From assembly GCF_027587175.1 (NCBI RefSeq), contig NZ_JAPCID010000014.1, positions 62,001-126,000 on the forward strand: a stretch of DNA of 64,000 bases. Direction: 5' to 3'. A program made the translations under genes and the position numbers. Source of the stretch: Solirubrobacter deserti. GTDB lineage: Bacteria; Actinomycetota; Thermoleophilia; Solirubrobacterales; Solirubrobacteraceae. Below the pieces are notes generated by a model. It ran no database searches and had not been told where the DNA came from. It saw only the letters and a list, made by a program, of their open reading frames with translations. The number at the start of each line of letters is the position of its first letter. Position 1 is the first letter of the stretch. Below are positions 45,060 to 53,044 of the stretch, one piece after another.

Positions 45060-46541
45060 ATGTCCAGCCTGCAGGCGCCGGCGGGGCTCCAGCCCTCGGC
45101 CTCGTACTCGTTCACCATGCGCATCGAGCTGCGCCAGCTGCCGGGGGCCTTCGCGGCCGTCGCGCACGCGGTCGGCGCCGAGGGGGCCATCCTCGGCGCG
45201 ATCGATCTCGTCCGCGTCGACCAGCGGGGCGTCGTGCGCGACGTGACGGTCGCGTGCGTCGACGCTGCCCACGGTGAGCGCGTCGTCGCCGCCGTGCGCG
45301 CGCTGGAGGGCATCAAGGTCGCCAGCGTCTCCGACCGCACGTTCCTGATGCACAAGGGCGGCAAGATCGAGGTCCGCCCGAAGGTCCCGATCAAGACCCG
45401 CGACGACCTCTCGATGGCCTACACGCCGGGCGTGGCGCGCGTGTGCCGGGCGATCGCCGACGACCGCGAGTCCGCCTGGACGCTGACGATCAAGGGCCAC
45501 ACGGTCGCCGTCGTGTCCGACGGCACGGCCGTCCTCGGCCTCGGCGACATCGGGCCCGAGGCCGCCATGCCCGTGATGGAGGGCAAGGCGATGCTGTTCA
45601 AGGAGCTGGGCGGCGTCGACGCCTTCCCGCTGTGCGTGAACACGACCGACGTGGACGAGATCGTCCGGCTCGTCGAGCAGGTCGCGCCCACGTTCGGCGG
45701 CATCAACCTCGAGGACATCTCCGCGCCGCGCTGCTTCGAGATCGAGCGGCGCCTGAAGGAGTCGCTGGACATCCCGGTCTTCCACGACGACCAGCACGGC
45801 ACGGCGGTGGTCGTGCTCGCGGCGCTGCTCAACGCGCTGCGCGTGGTGGGCAAGCGCGCCTCCGACGTGCGCGTGGTGGTCGTCGGCGCGGGCGCCGCGG
45901 GCCTGGCGTGCGCGAAAATCATCCTCGAGCACGGCGTGCAGGACCTCGTCGTGTGCGACATCGGCGGCATCCTGCACCCCGAGCGCACGGACCTCGAGGG
46001 GGAGCTGGCCGCGATGGCGGCGCGCACGAACCCGCGCGGGCTGCGCGGCACGGCCAACGACGCGCTGGAGGGCGCCGACGTAGTGGTGGGGGTGAGCGCG
46101 CCGGGCGCGTTCACGGCCGACGCGGTCAAGACGATGGCCAAGGACGCGATCGTGTTCGCGATGGCCAACCCGACGCCCGAGGTGCAGCCCGAGGACTGCT
46201 GGGACCACGTCGCGATCATGGCCACCGGCCGCAGCGACTATCCGAACCAGATCAACAACGTGCTGGCCTTCCCGGGGATCTTCCGCGGGGCGCTGGACGT
46301 GCGCGCGCGGGGCATCGACGAGGCGATGAAGCTTGCCGCGGCGCGGGCGCTCGCGAGCGTGATCCCGGACGAGGAGCTCGGGCCGGAGTACATCGTGCCG
46401 AGCGTGTTCAACCGCAACGTGGCGCCGGCGGTCGCGCAGGCGGTGGCCGCGGCGGCGATCGAGTCGGGCATCGCCCGCCGTGAGCGGCTCCCGGTGCAGG
46501 GAGCGCCGCCCACGGAGGAGATGAAGCTGCCTGGCTTCTGA
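45060..46541 (+). CDS. NAD(P)-dependent malic enzyme with N-terminal ACT domain
   Basis: 493 residues; oxidative decarboxylation of malate to pyruvate. ACT domain ~15-95 (TMRIELRQLPGAFAAVAHAV...) may sense an amino acid. Malic N-domain: YTPGVARVCRAIADD, catalytic Lys in MEGKAMLFKELGG, metal ligands in INLEDISAPRCFEIE and IPVFHDDQHGTAVVVLAALL. NAD-binding loop VVVGAGAAGLACAKIILEHG (~275). ATG 45060 is chosen; GTG 45042 adds six residues. Starts divergently from the small membrane gene. Confidence 0.93.
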   Translation: MSSLQAPAGLQPSASYSFTMRIELRQLPGAFAAVAHAVGAEGAILGAIDLVRVDQRGVVRDVTVACVDAAHGERVVAAVRALEGIKVASVSDRTFLMHKGGKIEVRPKVPIKTRDDLSMAYTPGVARVCRAIADDRESAWTLTIKGHTVAVVSDGTAVLGLGDIGPEAAMPVMEGKAMLFKELGGVDAFPLCVNTTDVDEIVRLVEQVAPTFGGINLEDISAPRCFEIERRLKESLDIPVFHDDQHGTAVVVLAALLNALRVVGKRASDVRVVVVGAGAAGLACAKIILEHGVQDLVVCDIGGILHPERTDLEGELAAMAARTNPRGLRGTANDALEGADVVVGVSAPGAFTADAVKTMAKDAIVFAMANPTPEVQPEDCWDHVAIMATGRSDYPNQINNVLAFPGIFRGALDVRARGIDEAMKLAAARALASVIPDEELGPEYIVPSVFNRNVAPAVAQAVAAAAIESGIARRERLPVQGAPPTEEMKLPGF

Positions 46542-46544
46542 GCC

Positions 46545-47468
46545 CTAGGCCGAGACGGAGGACTCGGCCTCGTCGTAGACCTTGATGAAGCGCAGGTAGT
46601 TGTCGGCGATCTTCTCGGCCTGCTCGGCGCGGTCGCCGCCGTCGAGGTAGGCCTTGAGCGGGTCCCACCAGATCGAGCGGCCGATGGCGAAGCCGATGAA
46701 GCCCTCGACGGGCGCGGCGGCCTGCAGCCACTGGTCGACCTTCTCGTTGGACGCGCCGCGGCCCAGGAGCACGGTCTTGACGTTCTCGCGGCCCTCGCCC
46801 TTGCGGGTCTGCTCGGCGAGCATCTCCGCGTCCTCGCGGGTGTCGACGCCCTCGATCTTCCAGATGTCGACCTCGACGCCCTCGTTCTGGAAGTGCTCGA
46901 TCGCGCGGCGCATCAGCTCGGGCCGCAGCTCGGCGTCGTAGCGGTCGGCGTCGCCGCCGACGGACTCCAGCTGGGCCGGCTCGGCCGGGACCAGCAGCTC
47001 GAACAGGAACAGACGGTCGTTCTCGTGCAGCCAGTCGGCGAGCTGCTTCAGACGCTTGGTCTGGCGCTCGTTCATCTCCTTGTCGCCGTCCGGGTTGAAG
47101 CGGACGAGCACCTTGGTGGCGAGCAGGTCGTACTTCTCGATGTGGGCACCGAATTCGTCGCCGTACTCGAACTGGAACTCGTCCACGCCCGACTTTTCGG
47201 CCGGCATCGTCAGCGACAGGCCGTGCTTCTTGGCCAGCTCGGGGATGTCACCACCGAACTGCTCGTCGACGAGCACGCCCGCGGACTTGCCGTCCAGGCC
47301 ACGCTCGACGGCCTTCTCCATGCCCTCGTAGATGAGCTTCTTCGCGTCGGTGATCGTCGCGGTCTCTTCGGGCGTCGGGTCACCCTCGATCCCGAACATC
47401 TTCTTCTGGAAGGACCCTCGGTGATCGAAGGCCAAGATGTACAGCTTCCCGTCGTAACCGAGGGCCAT
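46545..47468 (-). CDS. DUF2090 / IolC C-terminal-like aldolase-fold protein
   Basis: 307-residue TIM-barrel protein: LYILAFDHRGSFQKKMFG, GVLVDEQFGGDIPELAKKHG, LATKVLVRFNPDGDKEMNER, LFLFELLVPAEPAQL, DIWKIEGVDTREDAEMLAEQ, then GFAIGRSIWWDPLKAYLDGG. These are DUF2090 features, the domain attached to IolC kinases and proposed to be a 2-deoxy-5-keto-gluconate-6-P aldolase-like enzyme in inositol breakdown. No other iol genes are here, so the substrate remains open. The ATG at 47468 has AAGAGGAG upstream. Confidence 0.82.
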   Translation of the reverse strand: MALGYDGKLYILAFDHRGSFQKKMFGIEGDPTPEETATITDAKKLIYEGMEKAVERGLDGKSAGVLVDEQFGGDIPELAKKHGLSLTMPAEKSGVDEFQFEYGDEFGAHIEKYDLLATKVLVRFNPDGDKEMNERQTKRLKQLADWLHENDRLFLFELLVPAEPAQLESVGGDADRYDAELRPELMRRAIEHFQNEGVEVDIWKIEGVDTREDAEMLAEQTRKGEGRENVKTVLLGRGASNEKVDQWLQAAAPVEGFIGFAIGRSIWWDPLKAYLDGGDRAEQAEKIADNYLRFIKVYDEAESSVSA

Positions 47469-47544
47469 CTGTGTCAACTCCTCTTTGGCGGTTGCAAACC
47501 CTCGACAGTATGAAGGCTCCGGGGTTCGTACTCTTCCCGGCCAC

Positions 47545-48645
47545 ATGGAGCCGAAGTTCAGCGGCCCCGCGTACACGGTCGGCATCGAGGAAGAGCTGAT
47601 GATCCTCGACCCCGACTCCTACGCGCTGGTCAACGCGATCGACGATCTGCTGGAAGACTCGCCGGACGGCGCGATCAAGCCCGAGCTCATGGAGTCCGTG
47701 CTCGAGATCTCGACCAACCCGTGCGCGGACGTGCGCGAGGCCGGTGTCGCGCTGCGTTCACTGCGGCGTCAGGTTCGAGACACCGCGGACAAGAAGGGCC
47801 TCGTGATCGGCTCGGCGGGCACGCACCCGCTCGCGCGCTGGGAGGACCAGCGGATCACGGCCGCGCCGCGCTACCGCGACCTCGTCCAGGAGCTGCGCTT
47901 CGTCGCGCGCCAGGAGATCATCTTCGGCCTGCACGTGCACATCGGGCTCGACGATCCCGACAAGGCCATCCACGTCGCCAACGGCATGCGCGTGCACGTG
48001 CCGATCCTCCTCGCCCTGAGCGCCAACTCGCCCTACTGGCGTGGCGACGACACGGGCCTGGCCTCCACGCGGATGCCGATCTTTCGCGCGTTCCCGCGCG
48101 TCGGCATCCCGCCCCACTACGAGGGCTGGCAGGACTATCAGGAGCGGATCGGCTTCATGGTCGACACCGGGGTCATGGAGGACTACACCTGGCTCTGGTA
48201 CGACGTGCGGCCGCATCCGAACTTCGGCACGGTCGAGATCCGCGCGATGGACGCGCAGACGCACGTCGAGCACACGGTGGGGCTCGCAGCGCTGATCCAG
48301 GCGATGGTCAAGGAGCTGGCCGAGCACTTCGAAGCCGGCAAGGAGCTGGCCCGGTACCCGTACGAGATGCTCGACGAGAACAAGTGGCTCGCGAGCCGGC
48401 ACGGGATGGAGGGCGAGCTCGTCGACCTCCCGGAGCGCTCGACGGTGCCGGCCAAGGCGCTCGCGCGGCGGCTGCTGGACCGGCTGCGCGAGCACGCCCA
48501 GGACCTCGGCGCGGCGGACGAGCTGGAGGCGATCGAGGATCTGCTCGAGCATGGCAACGGGGCCTTCCGCCAGCGCAAGGTGTTCGAGGCCAACCGCGAC
48601 TTCACCGAGCTCCTGCAGGACATCGTCGAGGCCTCGGGTCCCTAG
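47545..48645 (+). CDS. Carboxylate-amine ligase, glutamate-cysteine ligase type 2 (YbdK) family
   Basis: 366 residues of the ATP-dependent GCS2 family. Motifs: YTVGIEEELMILDPDSYALV, EISTNPCADVREA, FGLHVHIGLDDPDKAIHVAN, ANSPYWRGDDTGLASTRMPI, WYDVRPHPNFGTVEIRAMDA. Known members attach cysteine to glutamate weakly; true substrates in Actinobacteria are mostly undefined. Divergent from the DUF2090 gene, with 76 bp between starts. Confidence 0.88.
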   Translation: MEPKFSGPAYTVGIEEELMILDPDSYALVNAIDDLLEDSPDGAIKPELMESVLEISTNPCADVREAGVALRSLRRQVRDTADKKGLVIGSAGTHPLARWEDQRITAAPRYRDLVQELRFVARQEIIFGLHVHIGLDDPDKAIHVANGMRVHVPILLALSANSPYWRGDDTGLASTRMPIFRAFPRVGIPPHYEGWQDYQERIGFMVDTGVMEDYTWLWYDVRPHPNFGTVEIRAMDAQTHVEHTVGLAALIQAMVKELAEHFEAGKELARYPYEMLDENKWLASRHGMEGELVDLPERSTVPAKALARRLLDRLREHAQDLGAADELEAIEDLLEHGNGAFRQRKVFEANRDFTELLQDIVEASGP

Positions 48646-48699
48646 CCGCCAACTCCGGTCGAGGCGGGCGCGCGGGCGGCGTAGACTTGATGAGCCCTC

Positions 48700-49455
48700 A
48701 TGAGCAGCGGTCCGGACCTCTATCTGGTGTGCAAGAGCTGTGGTGCGGAAGTCTCTCCGTACATCACGGAGTGCCCGTACTGCGGTACGCGCATCCAGAA
48801 GCGCGCGCCCAAGCTGGATCGCGGCGGCGTGCCCAAGGCCTCCAAGAAGGCCAAGCGCTCCCGCCCGCAGCTTCCGCGCCTGCGTCCGGGGGAGATCCCC
48901 GGCATTCGCGCCGACCGCCGCGCCTGGGCCGTCTGGCTGCTGGTCCTGGTGCCGATCATCGCCACGCTGACGCTGCAGGTGCGGCCCGTCTGGCTGGCCG
49001 AGTTCACCTACGGCGCCGGCCTCGACGATCCGTGGCGCGCCTTCACCTCGGTCTTCGCCTACACCTCGTCCGGCTACGAGGCCGTGACCCTGGCCGCGAT
49101 CGCCCTCTTCGGCTGGCTGATGGAGAAGCGCCACGGCTGGTGGGCGCCGCTGTTCATCTTCCTCGTCTGCGGCGTCGGCGGCGCCTACTTCGCGGTCGAG
49201 GTCCTCGGTGAGGGCATCGTGCGCGGCGCGAACGGCGCCGCCCTGGGCATGCTCGCGGCGTGGACGATGCGCGACGTGCTGGGCCGCCGCGCCGGCCGTG
49301 AGGACGACAGCGACCTGCTGGGCGTGCTCGCGATCGCGGCGGTGCTCGTGCTGCTGCCGCTCGCCTCGACCGAGGCGAGCGGGATCGCGGGGATCTTCGG
49401 CGGCGTGGCCGGGCTCGTGTTGGGCGTGCTGTTCGCGCGGTTGCGCGAGCGGTAG
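48700..49455 (+). CDS. Zinc-ribbon plus rhomboid-like membrane protein lacking catalytic Ser/His
   Basis: 251 residues. N-terminal zinc ribbon (CKSCGAEVSPYITECPYCGT, four Cys), a basic linker, then six hydrophobic segments arranged as in rhomboid proteases (AWAVWLLVLVPIIATLTLQV; WWAPLFIFLVCGVGGAYFAV; LGVLAIAAVLVLLPLA). The GxSG serine motif reads RGANGAALGM, with Asn for Ser, and the last helix (GIAGIFGGVAGLVLGVLF) has no His. It is therefore probably a pseudoprotease or a non-proteolytic scaffold. ATG 48700 follows the ligase gene by 54 bp. Confidence 0.78.
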   Translation: MSSGPDLYLVCKSCGAEVSPYITECPYCGTRIQKRAPKLDRGGVPKASKKAKRSRPQLPRLRPGEIPGIRADRRAWAVWLLVLVPIIATLTLQVRPVWLAEFTYGAGLDDPWRAFTSVFAYTSSGYEAVTLAAIALFGWLMEKRHGWWAPLFIFLVCGVGGAYFAVEVLGEGIVRGANGAALGMLAAWTMRDVLGRRAGREDDSDLLGVLAIAAVLVLLPLASTEASGIAGIFGGVAGLVLGVLFARLRER

Positions 49456-49458
49456 CCG

Positions 49459-51720
49459 TCACTCGGCGCGCAGCACCGCCGCCGCCGGGACCCGCACGGC
49501 CGCGCGGCCCGGCCACGAGCTCGCCAGCGCCGTCACGGCGAGCACGAACGGGACGGTCAGCAGCAGGGCGAACGGGCCCGGCGTGCCGACGATGTCGGTG
49601 CCCTCGCTCGGGCTCATGGCGGCCATGATCGCCCGGTAGGTCACCAATCCGAGCGGGATGCCGATGGCGAGGGCGATCAAGCCCAGCGCCGCCCCGCCCG
49701 CGTTGACGACGCCCAGCACGCCCCGCGGGGTCAGGCCGACGGCCTTGAAGATCGCGAAGTCCCGCGCGCGTTCGCGGGTCACGAGCAGCAGCGTGGCGAG
49801 CAGGTTCACCAGCCCGACGGCGACCAGCAGCAGGCTCGAGCCGAGCACGATCGGGCGGATGTCGGCGCGCTCGCCGCGGACCTCCTCCTCCGGGAGCTCG
49901 GCGTCGACGCCCGCGGCGGCTTCGAGGCGGCGGGCGGCGGCCGCCTGGTCGGTGTCCGGGGCGAAGTTCGCGATCACGGCGCTCGGCTCGGGGACCTCCG
50001 GGAGCGTGGCGGCGGGGAAGATCACGACCTCGCCGTCGTCGTCGGGCTCGACGTGGCGCCCGACGAGCCGCAGCGTGACCGGCTGGCCTTCGACGCGCAC
50101 CGTGACCTGATCGCCGACCTGCAGGCCGAGCGTCTCGTAGAGGCCGCGGCCCGCGATCGCCTCGCCGGGGCGGGCGAACATGCGCCCGTCGGGGACGGCG
50201 TAGGGGAACGCGGCGAAGCCGTCTCCGACGGCGCGGGCGTGCAGCTCGCCGCGGGGGCCGGCGACCTGGAAGCCGGAGATCGTCGTGGCGTCGGCGACGG
50301 CGGGGTCGCCCTGGGTGGCGGCGAGCGCGGAGGGCTCCTCCAGGCGCACGTCCCACGGCTTGGCGCGCAGCGCGGGGTCGTCGATCACGCGGTGGAACGT
50401 CGCCTCGACCGAGAGCGCGGCGACGAGCGTCACGACCATGAAGGTCAGCGCCGCGATCGTCAGGCTCGCGCGGGAGCGGCTCGTGAACGCGTCCTTGACG
50501 CCGAGCCGCGCGATCGCGGGCAGGCGCAGCGCGGCGGCGATCCGGGCGGCTCGCGAGGCGCGGCCGGTGCCGGCGCCGCGGCCGAGCGCGAGCGCGTCGA
50601 TCGTCTTCACCCGCCCGGCGCGCAGCGCGGGCACGGCCGTGAACACCGCGACGGCCGCCAGGATCAGCACGAGCGCGAGCAGCAGCGGGAGCGGCGCGAG
50701 CGCGCTCGGCGTCGGCGTGGCGAGCAGGCTCGACATCGGCTCCAGCAGCAGCGGCGCGATCGCGGCGCCCGCGACGAGGCCGAGCAGCGCCGCGACGAAC
50801 CCGACTGCGAGGTACTCGCCCACGAGCAGCGCGACGATCCCGCGCGGCGTCCAGCCGACGGCCTTGAGCAGCCCGATCTCCCGCCGCTGGGCGAGCACGC
50901 GGCCGCCGATCACCGTCGCGACCGTGAAGCCGACCGCGAACAGCGCGAGCAGCGTGTTGATCGAGATCACGAGGGCGTTGGTGCGCGTCTGGTCGGTGAT
51001 CGTGTCCCGCACGTGGTGCCAGTCGGTGAACGCGAGCCGCGTGCCCGGCAACGCGCGGCGGGCCGCCGCGGCGAAGGCCTCGGTCCCCTCCGGGTCGGCG
51101 AGCCGCACGGCGACCCGGCGCTCGGGCCCCGCCACGTCGGTCGCCCAGATCAGGCCGGGGTCCCAGCGGGGGTAGGTCGCCTGCTGGGTCGTCACCGCGA
51201 GACCGGTGATCGTGCCGCCGGCGACCCGGTCGCCGGGCCGCAGCCCGGCCTCGCGCGCGAAGCTGCGCTCCACGAGCAACTCGCCGGCCGCGCTCGGGCG
51301 GCGCCCGTCGGTGAGGCGCGGCCGGTCGACCGCCGCGTCGGCCGCGGGCAGCGCCTCCAGCCCGACCTCGACCGTGCGGCCGGCAACCGTCGCCTGCCGG
51401 TTCGCGCGCGCCCGCACGTCCGACGCGACGACCCCGGGCAGCGACCTGAGCCGCGCGACGTCGGCGTCCGTGAGCCCGGCGTGGACCGCCATGTGTGCGC
51501 CGCGGGTCGCGGTCATCGCGTCCTCGAACGGGTCCTCGAGGCCGGCCCGCAACGCGAGCGTGACGACGAGCGCGGTGGCGGCGGCGAAGATCGCCACCGC
51601 GGTGAGGATCGTCTGCCCGGGACGGGCGAAGAGGTCCGCGCGGGCGAGCCGCGCGGCGGCGCGCAGCGCCCCGACGCGATCGCGCGCGGCGGTGGGCGGC
51701 GTGTCGCTGCGGCGCGCCAT
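49459..51720 (-). CDS. ABC transporter permease, FtsX/MacB-like, two-module
   Basis: 753 residues. Two FtsX-like modules each with four membrane segments: N-terminal anchor (TILTAVAIFAAATALVVTLA) and large outside domain, a core block (NTLLALFAVGFTVATVIGG, GVVAGAAIAPLLLEPMS-like region, PLLLALVLILAAVAVFTAVP), then the second module ending GLIALAIGIPLGLVTYRAIM and LTVPFVLAVTALASSWPGRA. Works with the ATPase at 51722, one bp apart, likely exporting lipids, peptides or drugs. Part of a padR-ATPase-permease operon. Confidence 0.9.
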   Translation of the reverse strand: MARRSDTPPTAARDRVGALRAAARLARADLFARPGQTILTAVAIFAAATALVVTLALRAGLEDPFEDAMTATRGAHMAVHAGLTDADVARLRSLPGVVASDVRARANRQATVAGRTVEVGLEALPAADAAVDRPRLTDGRRPSAAGELLVERSFAREAGLRPGDRVAGGTITGLAVTTQQATYPRWDPGLIWATDVAGPERRVAVRLADPEGTEAFAAAARRALPGTRLAFTDWHHVRDTITDQTRTNALVISINTLLALFAVGFTVATVIGGRVLAQRREIGLLKAVGWTPRGIVALLVGEYLAVGFVAALLGLVAGAAIAPLLLEPMSSLLATPTPSALAPLPLLLALVLILAAVAVFTAVPALRAGRVKTIDALALGRGAGTGRASRAARIAAALRLPAIARLGVKDAFTSRSRASLTIAALTFMVVTLVAALSVEATFHRVIDDPALRAKPWDVRLEEPSALAATQGDPAVADATTISGFQVAGPRGELHARAVGDGFAAFPYAVPDGRMFARPGEAIAGRGLYETLGLQVGDQVTVRVEGQPVTLRLVGRHVEPDDDGEVVIFPAATLPEVPEPSAVIANFAPDTDQAAAARRLEAAAGVDAELPEEEVRGERADIRPIVLGSSLLLVAVGLVNLLATLLLVTRERARDFAIFKAVGLTPRGVLGVVNAGGAALGLIALAIGIPLGLVTYRAIMAAMSPSEGTDIVGTPGPFALLLTVPFVLAVTALASSWPGRAAVRVPAAAVLRAE

Positions 51721-51721
51721 C

Positions 51722-52447
51722 TCACACCTCCAGCTGCATCAGGCGGGCGACGGCCGTCTTGTCGCCGCGCTCGAGGCGGGTCTCGGACGCGACGGCGCCG
51801 TCACGCATCGCGAGGACGCGATCGGCGCGGGCGGCGACCCGGGCGTCGTGGGTGACGAGCACGATCGTCTGGCCGCGCTCGTCGTGGGCCTCCCGCAGCA
51901 GCGCCATCACCTCGCGGGCGCTGGCGGAGTCCAGCGCGCCGGTCGGCTCGTCGGCGAGCAGCACGCGCGGGCGGTTGATCAGCGCGCGGGCGATCGCGAC
52001 GCGCTGCTGCTGGCCGCCGCTCAGCCGTGTGGGCGACTGGTCGGCGAACTCGCCGATCCCGAGCGACTCGAGCAGCTCCGCCCGCCGTGCCCGGACCTCG
52101 CGCGGCGAGAGGCCCGCCAGCAGCCCGGGCAGCTCGACGTTGTCGGCGACGCTCAGGTTCCCGATCAAGTTGAAGAACTGGAAGACGAAGCCGATCTCGT
52201 CGCGCCGGACGTGCGCCCAGCGCGCCTCGCTCAGCGCCTCCACGCGGCGCCCACCGATCTCGACCTCGCCGGACGTCGGCCGGTCGAGCCCGCCGAGTAG
52301 GTTCAGCAGCGTCGACTTGCCGCAGCCCGACGGCCCCGTGACGGCGACGAACTCGCCCTCGTCCACCGACACGTCGACGCCGCGCAGAGCGCGCACGCCG
52401 CCTTCGTACTCCCGCGTCAGGCCGCGCGTGACGATCACGGGCTCCAT
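51722..52447 (-). CDS. ABC transporter ATP-binding protein (LolD/MacB type)
   Basis: 241 residues. Walker A GPSGCGKSTLLNLLGGLD (~38), Q-loop VFQFFNLIGNLSV, signature LSGGQQQRVAIARAL (~141), Walker B RVLLADEPTGALD, switch His in VLVTHDARVAARAD. The GALD D-loop and FQFFNLI are typical of the LolD/MacB/FtsE subfamily that powers mechanotransmission-type exporters, matching the FtsX-like partner. Confidence 0.94.
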   Translation of the reverse strand: MEPVIVTRGLTREYEGGVRALRGVDVSVDEGEFVAVTGPSGCGKSTLLNLLGGLDRPTSGEVEIGGRRVEALSEARWAHVRRDEIGFVFQFFNLIGNLSVADNVELPGLLAGLSPREVRARRAELLESLGIGEFADQSPTRLSGGQQQRVAIARALINRPRVLLADEPTGALDSASAREVMALLREAHDERGQTIVLVTHDARVAARADRVLAMRDGAVASETRLERGDKTAVARLMQLEV

Positions 52448-52450
52448 GGG

Positions 52451-52948
52451 TCAGCTCCCCATTCGTTGTTCGCAGAGATCGAGCCACTTGAGGTCGGCCT
52501 CGAGGTGCAGCGCCGCGCCCTCGACCAGCAGCGCGCTCACCTCGTCAGCGACCGTGACGTCGTCCAGTTCCCGCAGCGCCTGCAGGTACGCGGCGCGCTG
52601 CCGGTCGATCAGCTCGAGCGGGTCCGCGATCCCCGCGGCCCGGGCGAGCACCAGCTTCATGAAGAAGTCGTCCTTCATCCGCGCGGCGGGCGTGGCGTCC
52701 GCCACCCAGCCGCGCAGCTCCATCCGCCCGGCGTCCGTCAGCCGGTAGACGCGCTTGTTCGGCCGCCCGTTCTGAGCCACCGCGTCGTCGTCCACCAGCC
52801 CGTCGCGCTCCAGGCGCGAGAGCGTCGTGTAGATCTGGCCGGTGTTGAGCGGCGGCAGGACCGAGCCGAACCGCTGCTCTATCGCCTGCTTGAGCTCATA
52901 CCCGTGCGCCGGACCTTCGGCGAGCAGTGCGAGGAGCGGAAAACGCAT
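52451..52948 (-). CDS. PadR-family transcriptional repressor
   Basis: 165 residues. Winged HTH PadR domain: FPLLALLAEGPAHGYELKQA, LPPLNTGQIYTTLSRLERDG, LVDDDAVAQNGRPNKRVYRL, then the Vir_C-type helical dimerisation half (RMKDDFFMKLVLARAAGIAD). It precedes the ABC exporter genes by 3 bp, so it likely represses its own operon and is relieved by the exported compound. The promoter has a perfect operator at 52950-52979. Confidence 0.92.
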   Translation of the reverse strand: MRFPLLALLAEGPAHGYELKQAIEQRFGSVLPPLNTGQIYTTLSRLERDGLVDDDAVAQNGRPNKRVYRLTDAGRMELRGWVADATPAARMKDDFFMKLVLARAAGIADPLELIDRQRAAYLQALRELDDVTVADEVSALLVEGAALHLEADLKWLDLCEQRMGS

Positions 52949-52949
52949 C

Positions 52950-52979
52950 TAGATACTCGTTATACATATCGAGTATCTA
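52950..52979. promoter_or_regulatory. PadR operator overlapping a leaderless promoter
   Basis: Perfect 10-bp inverted repeat TAGATACTCG / CGAGTATCTA around a 10-nt AT-rich spacer, starting 1 nt from the padR ATG. On the minus strand TATAAC (52959-52964) sits as a -10 ten bases before the ATG, implying a leaderless transcript. A repressor bound here would block it. The ATAC-x-GTAT half-sites are typical of PadR operators. Confidence 0.82.
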
Positions 52980-52988
52980 CCTTGTCAA

Positions 52989-53006
52989 ACCGAGTGATCA
53001 CTCGGT
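52989..53006. promoter_or_regulatory. 18-bp perfect palindrome in the dehydrogenase promoter (TetR-type operator candidate)
   Basis: ACCGAGTGATCACTCGGT is a perfect palindrome 38 bp before the GTG of the secreted dehydrogenase gene. TTGTCA (52982-52987) and TACTTT (53006-53011) flank it as a plausible -35/-10 pair with 18-bp spacing, so a bound repressor would cover the promoter. A TetR gene lies at the far end of the same gene, making it the first candidate regulator. Confidence 0.7.
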
Positions 53007-53044
53007 ACTTTGGTCCGGCACCAACGCAAAAGGGGGAGAGGAAA

